Assembly (NCBI RefSeq): GCF_902859725.1 | Contig: NZ_CADIJP010000011.1 | Span: forward strand, 169,351 to 233,350 | Reading direction: 5' to 3' | Source: Achromobacter mucicolens | GTDB taxonomy: Bacteria > Pseudomonadota > Gammaproteobacteria > Burkholderiales > Burkholderiaceae_B | DNA length: 64,000 nucleotides | Part shown: positions 1 through 8,437 of the stretch, in pieces | Layout of the letters: each line of letters begins with the position of its first letter | Position numbering within the stretch: position 1 is the first letter of the stretch | Notes under the pieces: generated by a model | The model's input: only the letters and a program-made list of their open reading frames with translations | Databases searched by the model: none | Told to the model about the DNA's origin: nothing | Program-made: the position numbers and the translations under genes

Positions 1-1
1 G

Positions 2-1366
2 CTTCCCAGCCACTATACGCAGGCTCCAGACCGTCAGTCGGGACCGGGGCCCGTGCAAGGCCTTGATACGTGGTGGCGCCAGTTCGACGACCCGCTGCTT
101 GCACGCTACGTGTCGTTGGCCATCGAGCAGAACCTGGACGTAGCGCAGGCAGCGGCGCGCGTCACGCAAGCCCGTGCGGGGCTGGGCGCGGCGAACGCGG
201 CCTTGTTGCCGTCTGCCTCAGTGCGCGGCACGGCTGCGCGGTTGCACCAGTCGGTGGAGACCCCGCTGGGACAAGTTGCCAGCGCCATGCCGGGGTACGA
301 CCGATGGGGCAACCAATACGAAGCCAACCTCGAGGCGAGCTGGGAAATCGACCTGTTCGGCGGCCTGCGGCGTGGCCGTGAGGCGGCCATCTCTGAACTG
401 CAGGCCACGGATGCGGCTGCGATCGCCACGCGGCTTGCCGTGGCGGCGCAAACCGCGGACATCTACATCGCCATTCGCAGCCTGCAGGCGCGGCTGGACA
501 TCGCCCAGCGGCAGGTCAAGACGCAGCAGGATCTTGTCGCCAAGGTAGGGCTGCTGCATGAACGAGGGCTGGCGGCCGAATATCAGGTGCGCCAGGCGGA
601 TGGCGCGCTGTCGCAGGTGCAGGCCACCATTCCGGTCCTGCAGACGGGGCTCGATGCGGCCATGAACGCGCTGGACGTCATGCTGGGCGTGGTTCCCGGA
701 ACCCATCGCGAGGAATTGGCGGCGCACGCGCCGATACCCCCTGCGCCCCGCATCGAGGACATGGGCTCCCCCGCGGATCTGCTGCAACGCCGGCCGGATC
801 TGATCGCGGCGGAACGCCGCCTGGCGGCCTCCAATGCGCGGATCGGTGAAACCATCTCCGAGTTCTACCCGAAGTTTTCGTTGAGTGGCTTGCTGGGCAG
901 CGCAACGACCGTATCCAGCGGCAATCTGTTTTCCGCTGGAGCAAGCCAGTCCGCGGGCGTGCTGGGACTGCGCTGGCGGCTCTTCGACTTTGGCCGCATC
1001 AATGCGCAGATCGAAGGGGCAAAGGGCCAGGAGGCCGAGGCGCTGGCGGCATATCGCCTGGCGGTTTTGCGGGCGACGGAAGATGTCGAGAACGCATTTT
1101 CGGCGTTGGTTCACCGCACCGAGCAGTCGACGGTGCTGACCCGGGGCGAGGACGCGCTGACCCATGCGCGGGCGTCGTCGTTCGCCGCCTACAAGCGCGG
1201 CGCCGCCAGCCTGATCGACGTGCTGTATGCGGATGCCTCGCTCCTGCAGGCCTCGGACGCTCGGGCCCAGGCACAAGCCGAAGCGGCGCGGGCAGCGGTG
1301 GCGGCGTACAAGGCGCTTGGCGGCGGATGGCGCCCGGATGCGCCGGCGCAGATAGCCAAGCGGTGA
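2..1366 (+). CDS. Outer membrane efflux channel, NodT/OprM type (5' truncated)
   Basis: Outer-membrane factor of a tripartite drug/metal efflux pump (RND, ABC or MFS partnered); it forms the trimeric exit duct. The reading frame is open to the left edge, so the start and lipoprotein signal lie outside the window; 454 residues are visible. The segment LDTWWRQFDDPLL near the N-terminus and LLQRRPDLIAAERRLA in the second repeat are typical of the NodT/OprM family, and long Ala/Gln-rich helices follow. A GTG at position 53 is internal, because conserved-looking sequence continues upstream of it. The pump and adaptor genes would be expected just left of the window. No regulator is visible. Confidence 0.9.
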   Translation, partial: LPSHYTQAPDRQSGPGPVQGLDTWWRQFDDPLLARYVSLAIEQNLDVAQAAARVTQARAGLGAANAALLPSASVRGTAARLHQSVETPLGQVASAMPGYDRWGNQYEANLEASWEIDLFGGLRRGREAAISELQATDAAAIATRLAVAAQTADIYIAIRSLQARLDIAQRQVKTQQDLVAKVGLLHERGLAAEYQVRQADGALSQVQATIPVLQTGLDAAMNALDVMLGVVPGTHREELAAHAPIPPAPRIEDMGSPADLLQRRPDLIAAERRLAASNARIGETISEFYPKFSLSGLLGSATTVSSGNLFSAGASQSAGVLGLRWRLFDFGRINAQIEGAKGQEAEALAAYRLAVLRATEDVENAFSALVHRTEQSTVLTRGEDALTHARASSFAAYKRGAASLIDVLYADASLLQASDARAQAQAEAARAAVAAYKALGGGWRPDAPAQIAKR

Positions 1367-1466
1367 ACCCCGGCGAGGATCGCGTCGTTTCAGGTACAGG
1401 CATGCCACTTGCTGCGCCGCCCGCCACGGGCAGCAGGTCGTGCCCGCAACCCACGAGGCGATTCCC

Positions 1467-1895
1467 GTGACCACACTCATCGAAAACCGGTATGCCCTTA
1501 CCGTGCGCCGCTTCCCCGCGGTGTTCCTTGCCGGGATGTTCCCGTTGTTTCTTGGCGCGGCGCTCGCGGACGCTGCGTATGCGCAGACTTTTCACATCCA
1601 ATGGAATAATTTCGCGTCCTGGCTGCTCGTTGGCGGACTGATATTTGGGGCGATTGCGCTGCTGGTTGCCATCGTCGACCTGTTCAGGGCCACGCAGCGG
1701 GCACGCGGTGTGGTTCCCTATGCCGTGGTGCTGCTGGCGGCCTGGCTGGTGGGGCTGTTCAATGCGTTCATTCATGCGCGCGACGCGTGGGCCAGCATGC
1801 CCAACGGCTTGATCCTGTCTGTCGTGGGCGCGGTGCTGGCCCTCGTTGCCCTCTGGCTGGGCTTTCGCACGCCGCAGATCCGGGGGCCGCTATGA
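1467..1895 (+). CDS. DUF2231-like integral membrane protein
   Basis: A 142-residue membrane protein with about four hydrophobic segments (roughly residues 15-35, 48-70, 80-100, 108-130). It resembles the DUF2231 family, whose role is not established; members often sit beside sugar-dehydrogenase-like genes. I chose the GTG at 1467 because GAGG lies just upstream and the conserved-looking TLIENRYALTVRRFP segment begins there; a GTG at 1440 is also in frame. Its stop overlaps the start of the next gene in an ATGA, so the two are probably co-translated. Family assignment is by sequence feel, not by search. Confidence 0.7.
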   Translation: MTTLIENRYALTVRRFPAVFLAGMFPLFLGAALADAAYAQTFHIQWNNFASWLLVGGLIFGAIALLVAIVDLFRATQRARGVVPYAVVLLAAWLVGLFNAFIHARDAWASMPNGLILSVVGAVLALVALWLGFRTPQIRGPL

Positions 1896-3205
1896 AGAAG
1901 ACGAGAATGCTGGCCGGCGTTTCGATGCTGGTGGTGGCGGGTGTTTGCGGCGCGCAGACCGCAGGCCAGTATGGACCGTCGCCCGATCTGCCCAAGCCCG
2001 AACGGGGGCTGTTGCCGGACATGGTGATCGCCAAGCCCGCCAAATGGGGCGACAAATTGCCGACGGTGCCCGAGGGCTACAAGATCTCGGCCATCGCCAC
2101 GGACCTGAAGATTCCGCGTCAGACGCTTGTGCTGCCCAACGGCGACATTCTGGTCGCCGAGGGCCGTGGCGGCAGTGCCCCCGACCTCAAACCCAAGGAC
2201 GTGATCGCGGGCATCATCAAGGCCCGGGGCACGAGTCCGGTCAAGGGTGGAAACCGGCTGACGCTGCTGCGCGACACCAAGGGCGATGGCACCTACGAGG
2301 CCTCCGTCTTTGCGGAAAACCTCAACGCGCCTTACGGCCTGGCCCTCATTGGCAACCAGCTCTATGTGGCCAATCAGGACGCGCTGGTGCGGTTCGAGTA
2401 TCAGCCCGGGCAGACCAAGGCGAGCGGACCGCCGGAAACGGTCACGCCGCTGCCCTCCGAGATCAACCACCACTGGACCAAGGCGCTGACCGCCAGCGCC
2501 GACGGGCAGTATCTATACGTGGGCATCGGTTCGAACAGCAACATCACCGAACGCGGCATGACGGCCGAAGCGGATCGGGCGCGCATCTGGCGCATCAACG
2601 CCAGCACGGGCGAATACAAGACCTACGCCACCGGCCTGCGCAATCCGACCGCGCTCACGATTCAACCGGACACGGGCCAGTTGTGGGCCGTGGTCAACGA
2701 ACGCGATGAGCTGGGCCCGGACCTGGTGCCCGACTACCTCACGACCGTCAAGGAGGGCGCGTTTTATGGCTGGCCATACAGCTATTGGGGCAAGAACGTG
2801 GACGAACGCGTGCGGCCCCAGGATCCCGCAAAGGTTGCATCGGCCATCGCGCCGGATTACAGCCTGGGTTCGCACGTTGCGGCGCTGGGCGTGGACTTCT
2901 CGACCGCGACGATGGGCGACCGGTTTGCGAGCGGCGTGTTCGTCGGCGAGCACGGCAGCTGGAATCGCGCTGATCCGGTGGGCTACAAGGTGGTCTTCGT
3001 GCCGTTCACGGAGGGGCGCCCGTCCGGTCCGCCCGTTGATTTCGTCGCGGGCTTTCGCGACGACGACGGCACGACGCGCGGCCGTCCAGTGGGCGTGACG
3101 GTTGACCCGAAGGGCGCGCTCATCGTGGCCGACGATCTGTCGAACACGATCTGGCGCATCACGCCCGCGCAGGCGCCCAAGCCGGTCGCAGCGGTGCGGC
3201 CTTAA
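1892..3205 (+). CDS. Secreted PQQ/sorbosone-dehydrogenase-like beta-propeller protein
   Basis: A 437-residue exported protein of the L-sorbosone dehydrogenase/glucose dehydrogenase beta-propeller group. A signal peptide ends near residue 21 (cleavage around CGAQT). The body shows propeller-type blades: LPNGDILVAEGRGG, NAPYGLALIGNQLYVAN, TGLRNPTALTIQPDTG, VFVGEHGSWNR and a closing LIVADDLSNTIWRI. Such proteins oxidise aldoses or sorbosone with PQQ; whether this one binds PQQ cannot be told from sequence. The ATG overlaps the DUF2231 stop by four bases. The start at 1892 is preferred over an upstream in-frame ATG because only it gives a signal peptide. Confidence 0.85.
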   Translation: MKKTRMLAGVSMLVVAGVCGAQTAGQYGPSPDLPKPERGLLPDMVIAKPAKWGDKLPTVPEGYKISAIATDLKIPRQTLVLPNGDILVAEGRGGSAPDLKPKDVIAGIIKARGTSPVKGGNRLTLLRDTKGDGTYEASVFAENLNAPYGLALIGNQLYVANQDALVRFEYQPGQTKASGPPETVTPLPSEINHHWTKALTASADGQYLYVGIGSNSNITERGMTAEADRARIWRINASTGEYKTYATGLRNPTALTIQPDTGQLWAVVNERDELGPDLVPDYLTTVKEGAFYGWPYSYWGKNVDERVRPQDPAKVASAIAPDYSLGSHVAALGVDFSTATMGDRFASGVFVGEHGSWNRADPVGYKVVFVPFTEGRPSGPPVDFVAGFRDDDGTTRGRPVGVTVDPKGALIVADDLSNTIWRITPAQAPKPVAAVRP

Positions 3206-3283
3206 ATCTTATTTACAGAGGGCCTGCCGAGCGTGCGCGTTGCACTGCGCTGCAGCGTTCGCAGGCCCCGCACAGGAGCAAAC

Positions 3284-3850
3284 ATGGCAACACTTCAAGA
3301 CATCAACATCGCAATTCTGGCCGTCGACGGATTCGAGCAGGTCGAACTCACGGGGCCGCGCGATCGTCTGCACGAAGAAGGCGCCCGCACCGTCGTGGTA
3401 TCGGCGCGCACTGATCCGATCCAGGGCATGCACCACGACAAGCCCGGTGACAAGTTTCCCGTCGATCTCACGTTTCTGCAGGCTGCATCCGAGCCGGACG
3501 TATTTGATGCCTTGCTGCTGCCCGGCGGCGTGGTTAATGCCGACGAGATCCGGATGCAGCCCAAGGCCCAGGAGCTGGTGCGCGCCTGCATTGACGCCGG
3601 CAAGCCGGTGGCGGTCATCTGCCACGGCGCCTGGCTGCTGATCTCGGCTGGGATGGTCAAGGGGCGCAAGATGACCAGTTGGCCCTCGCTGCAGGATGAC
3701 CTGCGCAATGCGGGCGTCCAGTGGGTGGATGAGGAAGTGGTCGTGGACGGTGTGCTGGTGTCCAGCCGCAAGCCGGACGATATTCCCGCGTTCAATGACG
3801 CCTTCGTTCAGGTGCTGGGCAAGGCGGTCCAAGGGCGCGCGGCGAAGTAG
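3284..3850 (+). CDS. DJ-1/PfpI family protein (class I glutamine amidotransferase-like)
   Basis: A 188-residue cytosolic protein of the PfpI/YhbO/DJ-1 superfamily, whose members act as deglycases, glyoxalases or stress chaperones. The nucleophile elbow VAVICHGAW puts the reactive Cys at 113 followed by His114; the acidic partner is probably Glu18 in DGFEQVEL. The C-terminal segment MTSWPSLQDDLRNAG and VSSRKPDD is typical of the general-stress subgroup. The ATG at 3284 has AGGAG eight bases upstream. The gene converges on the cupin gene, with a GC hairpin between them. Confidence 0.9.
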   Translation: MATLQDINIAILAVDGFEQVELTGPRDRLHEEGARTVVVSARTDPIQGMHHDKPGDKFPVDLTFLQAASEPDVFDALLLPGGVVNADEIRMQPKAQELVRACIDAGKPVAVICHGAWLLISAGMVKGRKMTSWPSLQDDLRNAGVQWVDEEVVVDGVLVSSRKPDDIPAFNDAFVQVLGKAVQGRAAK

Positions 3851-3870
3851 GGCTGGCCGCATCGAGCAAA

Positions 3871-3893
3871 GCCGGGGAGCGGCGCACCCCGGC
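3871..3893. terminator. GC hairpin between convergent genes
   Basis: GCCGGGG (3871-3877) pairs with CCCCGGC (3887-3893) across a 9-base loop. It lies between the convergent ends at 3850 and 3902, so it may terminate both. There is no T-tract, so intrinsic termination is uncertain. Confidence 0.4.
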
Positions 3894-3901
3894 CGCATGC
3901 G

Positions 3902-4234
3902 CTACGCGCGCTTGAGTGCCACGGTCACCAGCACCGACGCGTTTTCCAGCGCGAACAGCGCGTGCGGCGCGCGGCCCGGCAGGTACATCAGGTGGCCGGG
4001 GTAGAGGACGTGCGTGGCGCCGTCGGCGGATATCTCGATACTGCCCTCCAGGCACTGAAGGGTGATCTCGCCGGCGACGTCATGCGAGGCCATGGTCTTG
4101 CCGGCGAGCAGCACGAGGCGCATGACCTCAAGGTCTTCGGACTTGAAAAGCGCGACCGACTGCTTTTGCGCTAGCGCGGCGCCATAGGGCTTGATGTCGA
4201 TGACTTGCCCGGGATCCGCATGTTTGAGGGCCAT
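3902..4234 (-). CDS. Small cupin-domain protein
   Basis: A 110-residue single-domain cupin. A double-stranded beta-helix is suggested by ASHDVAGEITLQCLEGSIEI (motif 1 region with His and Glu) and YPGHLMYLPGRAPHALFAL (motif 2 region with a His). These sites could hold a metal, but the motifs are not canonical. It follows the Bug receptor gene on the same strand after 69 bases and is probably in its transcript. Substrate unknown. Confidence 0.8.
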   Translation of the reverse strand: MALKHADPGQVIDIKPYGAALAQKQSVALFKSEDLEVMRLVLLAGKTMASHDVAGEITLQCLEGSIEISADGATHVLYPGHLMYLPGRAPHALFALENASVLVTVALKRA

Positions 4235-4303
4235 GATGCATCCTTCGCAGGGAGGGGAGCTGTCAACGATACCCCATCCCCCCGGCGGCGCCGCGGCCTG
4301 CGG

Positions 4304-5290
4304 TCAATTGATCTTGATGCCGCGTTCCTTGACCAGATCCTTCCACTGCGCCGTTTCCTTGGCCAGGTGATCGCGCAGCGCGTCCGGCGTGCTGCCGATC
4401 GGCTCGGCGCCAATCGAATCCAGCGTCGCCTTCACCTTGGGATCGGCCAGCGCGCTGCGCATGGCTTCATTCAGCTTGGCCACCGCTTCCGGCGGCGTGC
4501 CGGCGGGCGCAAAGGCAGCGAACCAGGGCATCAGCTCATAACCGGGCACGCCGGCCTCCTGCATCGTCGGCACGTCGGGCAGGGCAGCCGACCGCTTGGT
4601 GGTGGTGACGCCCAGCGCGCGCAGCTTGCCGCTCGCGATGTGGGGCTTGGCGGACGTGATGCTGTCGAACATGTAATCCACCTGGCCGCCCAGCAGGTCG
4701 GCGACGGCGGGGCCGCTGCCCTTGTAAGGCACGTGCAGCATGTCCACCCCGGTCATCGACACGAACATCTCACCGGCCAGGTGAATGGAGGTGCCAACGC
4801 CCGCGGAGGCGTACGTGTAGTGCTTGGGCTGCGCCTTGGCCTTCGCGATCACGTCCGCGACGCTGGTCGCGCCGGTACGCGCCGGATTCGTGACCAGCAC
4901 ATTGGGCACGACCGCCAGCAGCGAGATGGGCGCGAAGTCCTTGATGGGGTCGTAGTTCAGGTCCTGGTACAGCGCCGGGTTGACGGCCATGCCGTTGGCG
5001 ACGATCAGGATGGTGTAGCCGTCGGGCTTGGCGCGCGCCACGGCCGCCGCGCCAATATTGCCGCCCGCGCCGGCGCGGTTCTCGACGATGAAGGACGTGT
5101 TCAACTGCTTGCCCATCGACTCGCCCAGCGTGCGCGCGATGCTGTCCATCGCGCCACCGGGCGGGAAGGGGACGATCCACTTCACCGGGTGATCCGGATA
5201 GGCATCGGCCTGCGCGGCGGTTGCCCCGGCCAGCAGCGAGGCGGCCAGCAATGCGCGGGCAAAGGGTTTGAATACATGGCGCATGCGCAT
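4304..5290 (-). CDS. Bug-family TTT periplasmic substrate-binding protein
   Basis: A 328-residue periplasmic receptor of the Bug (Bordetella uptake gene) family, used by tripartite tricarboxylate transporters or by sensing pathways for carboxylates and similar solutes. It has a signal peptide (LLAASLLAGATAAQADA), then YPDHPVKWIVPFPPGGAMDSIAR and IVENRAGAGGNIGAAAVARAKPDGYT, both hallmark segments. No TctA/TctB membrane genes are nearby. It is divergent from the LysR gene at 5450, a layout that usually means that LysR controls it. The ligand cannot be predicted. Confidence 0.92.
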   Translation of the reverse strand: MRMRHVFKPFARALLAASLLAGATAAQADAYPDHPVKWIVPFPPGGAMDSIARTLGESMGKQLNTSFIVENRAGAGGNIGAAAVARAKPDGYTILIVANGMAVNPALYQDLNYDPIKDFAPISLLAVVPNVLVTNPARTGATSVADVIAKAKAQPKHYTYASAGVGTSIHLAGEMFVSMTGVDMLHVPYKGSGPAVADLLGGQVDYMFDSITSAKPHIASGKLRALGVTTTKRSAALPDVPTMQEAGVPGYELMPWFAAFAPAGTPPEAVAKLNEAMRSALADPKVKATLDSIGAEPIGSTPDALRDHLAKETAQWKDLVKERGIKIN

Positions 5291-5449
5291 GGTTGTCTCC
5301 GTGGCTCTTGAATTATTGGTGGCAAGGTCCGCGCGCGATTAATACTCTGATCGACGGTGACTGCCCGATGCGCGCAGTATCGCTTGCCTTTTTTTCGCGT
5401 GTCCAAGACTATATGGGTTTCAATTCATACCTTCAGGGTCTTAATCGGC

Positions 5450-6334
5450 ATGGAGCTCAGGCATTTGCGGTACTTCCAGGCGGTGGCCGAGGCGGGTAGT
5501 TTCACGCTGGCAGCCTCGCGGCTGCACATTGCGCAGCCGCCGCTCAGCCGCCAGATCAAGCAGCTGGAGGAAGAGCTGGGCGTGCAGCTGTTCGAGCGCA
5601 CCACGCGGGCGCTGCGCCTGACAGAGGCGGGCCGCTTCCTGCTGGAGCAATCGCGCCTGTTGACCGCCCGGCTGGACGAAGTGCTGGAAGGCACGCGCCG
5701 GTTGGGCCAGACGGAGCGGCGCTGGTTCGGCATCGGCTTCGTGCCGTCGACGCTTTACGGTTTCGTGCCGGAATTGATCCGGCTGCTGCGCGGCGCGGAT
5801 GAGCGCGTCGAAGTGGGCCTGATGGAAATGAACACGTTGCCGCAGCTCGAGGCGCTCAAGGCAGGGCGCATCGATCTGGGCATTGGCCGCATCCTGCTGG
5901 ACGACCCCGCGATCGAGCGGCGCGTGCTGATGACCGAGCCCCTGATGGCCGCGGTGCCCTTGCATCATCCGCTGGCCGGCCAGGGCAGCGTCGCCGTCAG
6001 CCGCCTGGCGCGCGAGCCCTTCGTGCTGTATCCGGCGCGTCCGCGCCCGAACTACGCCGATCATGTGCTGGGCCTGTTTCGCGCGGCCGGCTACTCGCTG
6101 CAGGTGGCGCAAGAGGCCAACGAACTGCAGACCGCGATCGGGCTGGTCGCGGCTGGCTTGGGGGTGACCGTGGTGCCCGCCTCCGTGCAGCGCCTGCAGC
6201 GCCAGGATGTGGCCCACGTGCGCATCGAGGCCGATGCCTTCGTGTCGCCCGTGATCGTCAGCTATCGCAAGGACGATGCGTCGGCGTTTCTGGCGCGGGC
6301 GCTGGAACTGGCGGGGGAGCTTGCCAGGAACTAG
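5450..6334 (+). CDS. LysR-family transcriptional regulator
   Basis: A 294-residue LysR regulator. The winged HTH lies at residues 1-62 (MELRHLRYFQAVAEAGSFTL, then LHIAQPPLSRQIKQLEEELG), followed by a periplasmic-binding-protein-like effector domain. The ATG at 5450 is chosen because the canonical N-terminus begins there; an in-frame ATG at 5357 would add 31 atypical residues. It is divergent from the Bug receptor/cupin pair across 159 bases and is the likely regulator of that pair. The C-terminal domain resembles CatM/BenM-type members, but the effector is unknown. Confidence 0.9.
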   Translation: MELRHLRYFQAVAEAGSFTLAASRLHIAQPPLSRQIKQLEEELGVQLFERTTRALRLTEAGRFLLEQSRLLTARLDEVLEGTRRLGQTERRWFGIGFVPSTLYGFVPELIRLLRGADERVEVGLMEMNTLPQLEALKAGRIDLGIGRILLDDPAIERRVLMTEPLMAAVPLHHPLAGQGSVAVSRLAREPFVLYPARPRPNYADHVLGLFRAAGYSLQVAQEANELQTAIGLVAAGLGVTVVPASVQRLQRQDVAHVRIEADAFVSPVIVSYRKDDASAFLARALELAGELARN

Positions 6335-6361
6335 GCGCGGCCACGCCGCAGTCGCCTCGCG

Positions 6362-7279
6362 CTAGGTGCGGCCCGCGGGCGAATACGGGCCCACCAGCTC
6401 GACGATCCAGTCGATGAAGGCGCGCAGCTTGGCGCTGACGTGGCGGTTGGGCGGGAACGCCACGTACATCGGCATCGGGTCCAGGCGCCAGTCCTCGAAG
6501 ACCGGAACCAGCTCGCCTTTGGCCAGGTGCGGCGCGGACATGTAGTCCGGCAGCCACATCACGCCCATGCCGGCAAGTCCCGCCGCCAGGTAGGCATTGC
6601 CGTCGTCCACCGCCAGCACGTAGCGGCCATGCACATTGACGACTTCCTTGCCGCGCCGCATGGCATAAGGCAGCGCGCGCCCGGTGCGTTGCCACAGAAA
6701 ACCCACGATGCGGTGGTGCGTGTCTTCAAGCTCGCGCGGGTGCGCGGGCTTGCCGGCCAGCTTCAGGTACGAGGGCGCGGCGTAGACGCCCAGTTGCAGG
6801 TCGCCAACGCGGCGGGCCATCAGGGACTGGTCGGTCAGCTCGCCGCCCCGCACGACACAATCGATGTTTTCGCCAATCAGGTCGACGATGCGATCGCTGA
6901 CGCCCATGTCGAGCTGGATGTCGGGATAGCGCGCGTGAAAGTCCGGCAAGGCGGGCACGAGCACCATGCGCGCCAGCGGACTGGGCACGTCCACGCGCAG
7001 CCGGCCGCGCGGCGCTTCCGCGGCGCTGGAAAGACTGGTTTCGGCATCGTCCATGTCGGCCAGCAGCTTGATCACGCGCTCGTAGTACGCCGCGCCATCG
7101 GCCGTGACATTGACCTTGCGCGTGGTGCGGTTCAACAGGCGCACCCGCAGGCGCGCCTCAAGCTGCTGGACAAGCTGCGTCACGCTCGTCTTGCTCATGT
7201 GCAGGGTTTCGGCGGCCTTGGTGAAGCTGCCGGTTTCCACCACGCGCGCAAACGCGGTCATTGCGTCGAATCTGTCCAT
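6362..7279 (-). CDS. LysR-family transcriptional regulator
   Basis: A 305-residue LysR protein starting MDRFDAMTAFARVVETGSF, with the recognition helix in LHMSKTSVTQLVQQLEARL. This N-terminus is typical of the large YafC/DsdC/CrgA-like subgroup. It is divergent from the RidA-family gene at 7421, with a 141-base shared region containing AT-rich stretches (around 7301-7325) where an operator might lie. It is convergent with the LysR gene at 5450. Target and inducer are unknown. Confidence 0.9.
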   Translation of the reverse strand: MDRFDAMTAFARVVETGSFTKAAETLHMSKTSVTQLVQQLEARLRVRLLNRTTRKVNVTADGAAYYERVIKLLADMDDAETSLSSAAEAPRGRLRVDVPSPLARMVLVPALPDFHARYPDIQLDMGVSDRIVDLIGENIDCVVRGGELTDQSLMARRVGDLQLGVYAAPSYLKLAGKPAHPRELEDTHHRIVGFLWQRTGRALPYAMRRGKEVVNVHGRYVLAVDDGNAYLAAGLAGMGVMWLPDYMSAPHLAKGELVPVFEDWRLDPMPMYVAFPPNRHVSAKLRAFIDWIVELVGPYSPAGRT

Positions 7280-7420
7280 GGCTGCTCGAAGAGAATTGGG
7301 ATTGTTTGGATTCTACAAATAGTGATGGATGCAGTTGACCGTTTATCCGCGCGGCGGGCGCTTTTACAGTTTGCCCATGTCAACGCGGGTTGTCGGACAG
7401 CCCACCACCTGGAGAACGCC

Positions 7421-7825
7421 ATGACCAAACGCGACGTTGTTTTCCCTCCCAATCGCCATGCGCTCTACGAGCGCAACCGTTATTCACCGGCGGTTCGCTC
7501 CAACGGCTTTCTGTTCGTGTCCGGCCAGGTCGGCAGCCATGACGACGGCTCACCTGAACCCGACTTGCGCGAGCAGGTGCGGATGGCCTTCCGGAATCTG
7601 AACGCCATCCTGCACGCGGCGGGTGCGTCGTTTGACGACGTCGTCGACGTGACGGTCTTCATGGTCGATCCGCAGTCGCAGTTCGAAACCATGTGGGAAG
7701 TCGTGCCCGAATTCTGGGGCGAGGCGCCGTATCCGAACATTACGGCGGTGGGCGTCACCTGGCTGTACGGATTCCAGTTCGAGATCAAGGTCATCGCCAA
7801 AGTGCCTGACGCCGCGGCTGCTTGA
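7421..7825 (+). CDS. RidA/YjgF/Rid-family protein
   Basis: A 134-residue member of the Rid superfamily. RidA itself hydrolyses reactive enamines/imines formed from amino acids; many paralogues act in catabolic pathways. The core segments SNGFLFVSGQVG, ASFDDVVDVTVFM and PNITAVGVTWL correspond to the three family motifs. The usual Arg105 of RidA (in the PARxxxxV region) is not visible: the position reads NITAVGVTW, so it may not be an archetypal deaminase. GGAG sits seven bases before the ATG at 7421. It is divergent from a LysR regulator. Confidence 0.88.
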   Translation: MTKRDVVFPPNRHALYERNRYSPAVRSNGFLFVSGQVGSHDDGSPEPDLREQVRMAFRNLNAILHAAGASFDDVVDVTVFMVDPQSQFETMWEVVPEFWGEAPYPNITAVGVTWLYGFQFEIKVIAKVPDAAAA

Positions 7826-7845
7826 TCGGGCGGCGCTGCGTCTTA

Positions 7846-8304
7846 TCAAGGCTTGCGGAAGACGACGACCTTGCTCGTCAGCTTCTGCAAGGCCTCCTCG
7901 CGCTGGTTCGACGTGATCGATTCCACGACCACGATGGCGCGATCAGGCTTGGAGCGCGACGGCGTGATGCTGAGCACGGTGCTCGTCACCTTCACGACAT
8001 CGTCCGGTCGCGTAGGCTGCGGCCATGCCAGTTCGGCGCCTGCGCCGATGACCCCTCGCGCCACGGGAAAACTCTCAACCAGCAGCTTCATGGTCAGCGC
8101 CGCCGTGTGCCAGCCGCTGGCCGCCAGGCCCTGGAACAGCGTGTCTTGCGCCGCCTCCGGATCCAGATGAAAGGGTTGCGGGTCGAACTGCGAGGCAAAT
8201 TCAGTGATCTGCTCGGCGTCCAAGGCATGGGTCTTGCTGACGAAGACGTCACCGACGGACAGGTCTTCAAGGTAGATCAGCGGCGGGTTGGGGGTTTCTG
8301 GCAT
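7846..8304 (-). CDS. MaoC-like hot-dog fold dehydratase
   Basis: A 152-residue MaoC-type single hot-dog domain protein, related to (R)-specific enoyl-CoA hydratases. The hydratase motif appears as ITEFASQFDPQPFHLDPEAA (residues about 33-52, Asp and His forming the usual catalytic pair), followed by FQGLAASGWHTAALTMKLLV. The ATG at 8304 is preferred to an upstream in-frame start because MPETPNPPLIYLEDLSVGD is the normal family N-terminus. It is convergent with the RidA-like gene (20 bases apart) and divergent from the ProP-like gene. Substrate unknown. Confidence 0.85.
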   Translation of the reverse strand: MPETPNPPLIYLEDLSVGDVFVSKTHALDAEQITEFASQFDPQPFHLDPEAAQDTLFQGLAASGWHTAALTMKLLVESFPVARGVIGAGAELAWPQPTRPDDVVKVTSTVLSITPSRSKPDRAIVVVESITSNQREEALQKLTSKVVVFRKP

Positions 8305-8437
8305 CGATGGCTCCGGCGAGTATCTGGTGGGTGGGGCATTATGGGCGCGCGTTCCCGCCTCGCGCAATGCAGCGGGCGATGACCGTCGCCGAAATCGGGT
8401 CCATAATCGGCATGTCTAGTTTTATGGATGTCGCAAC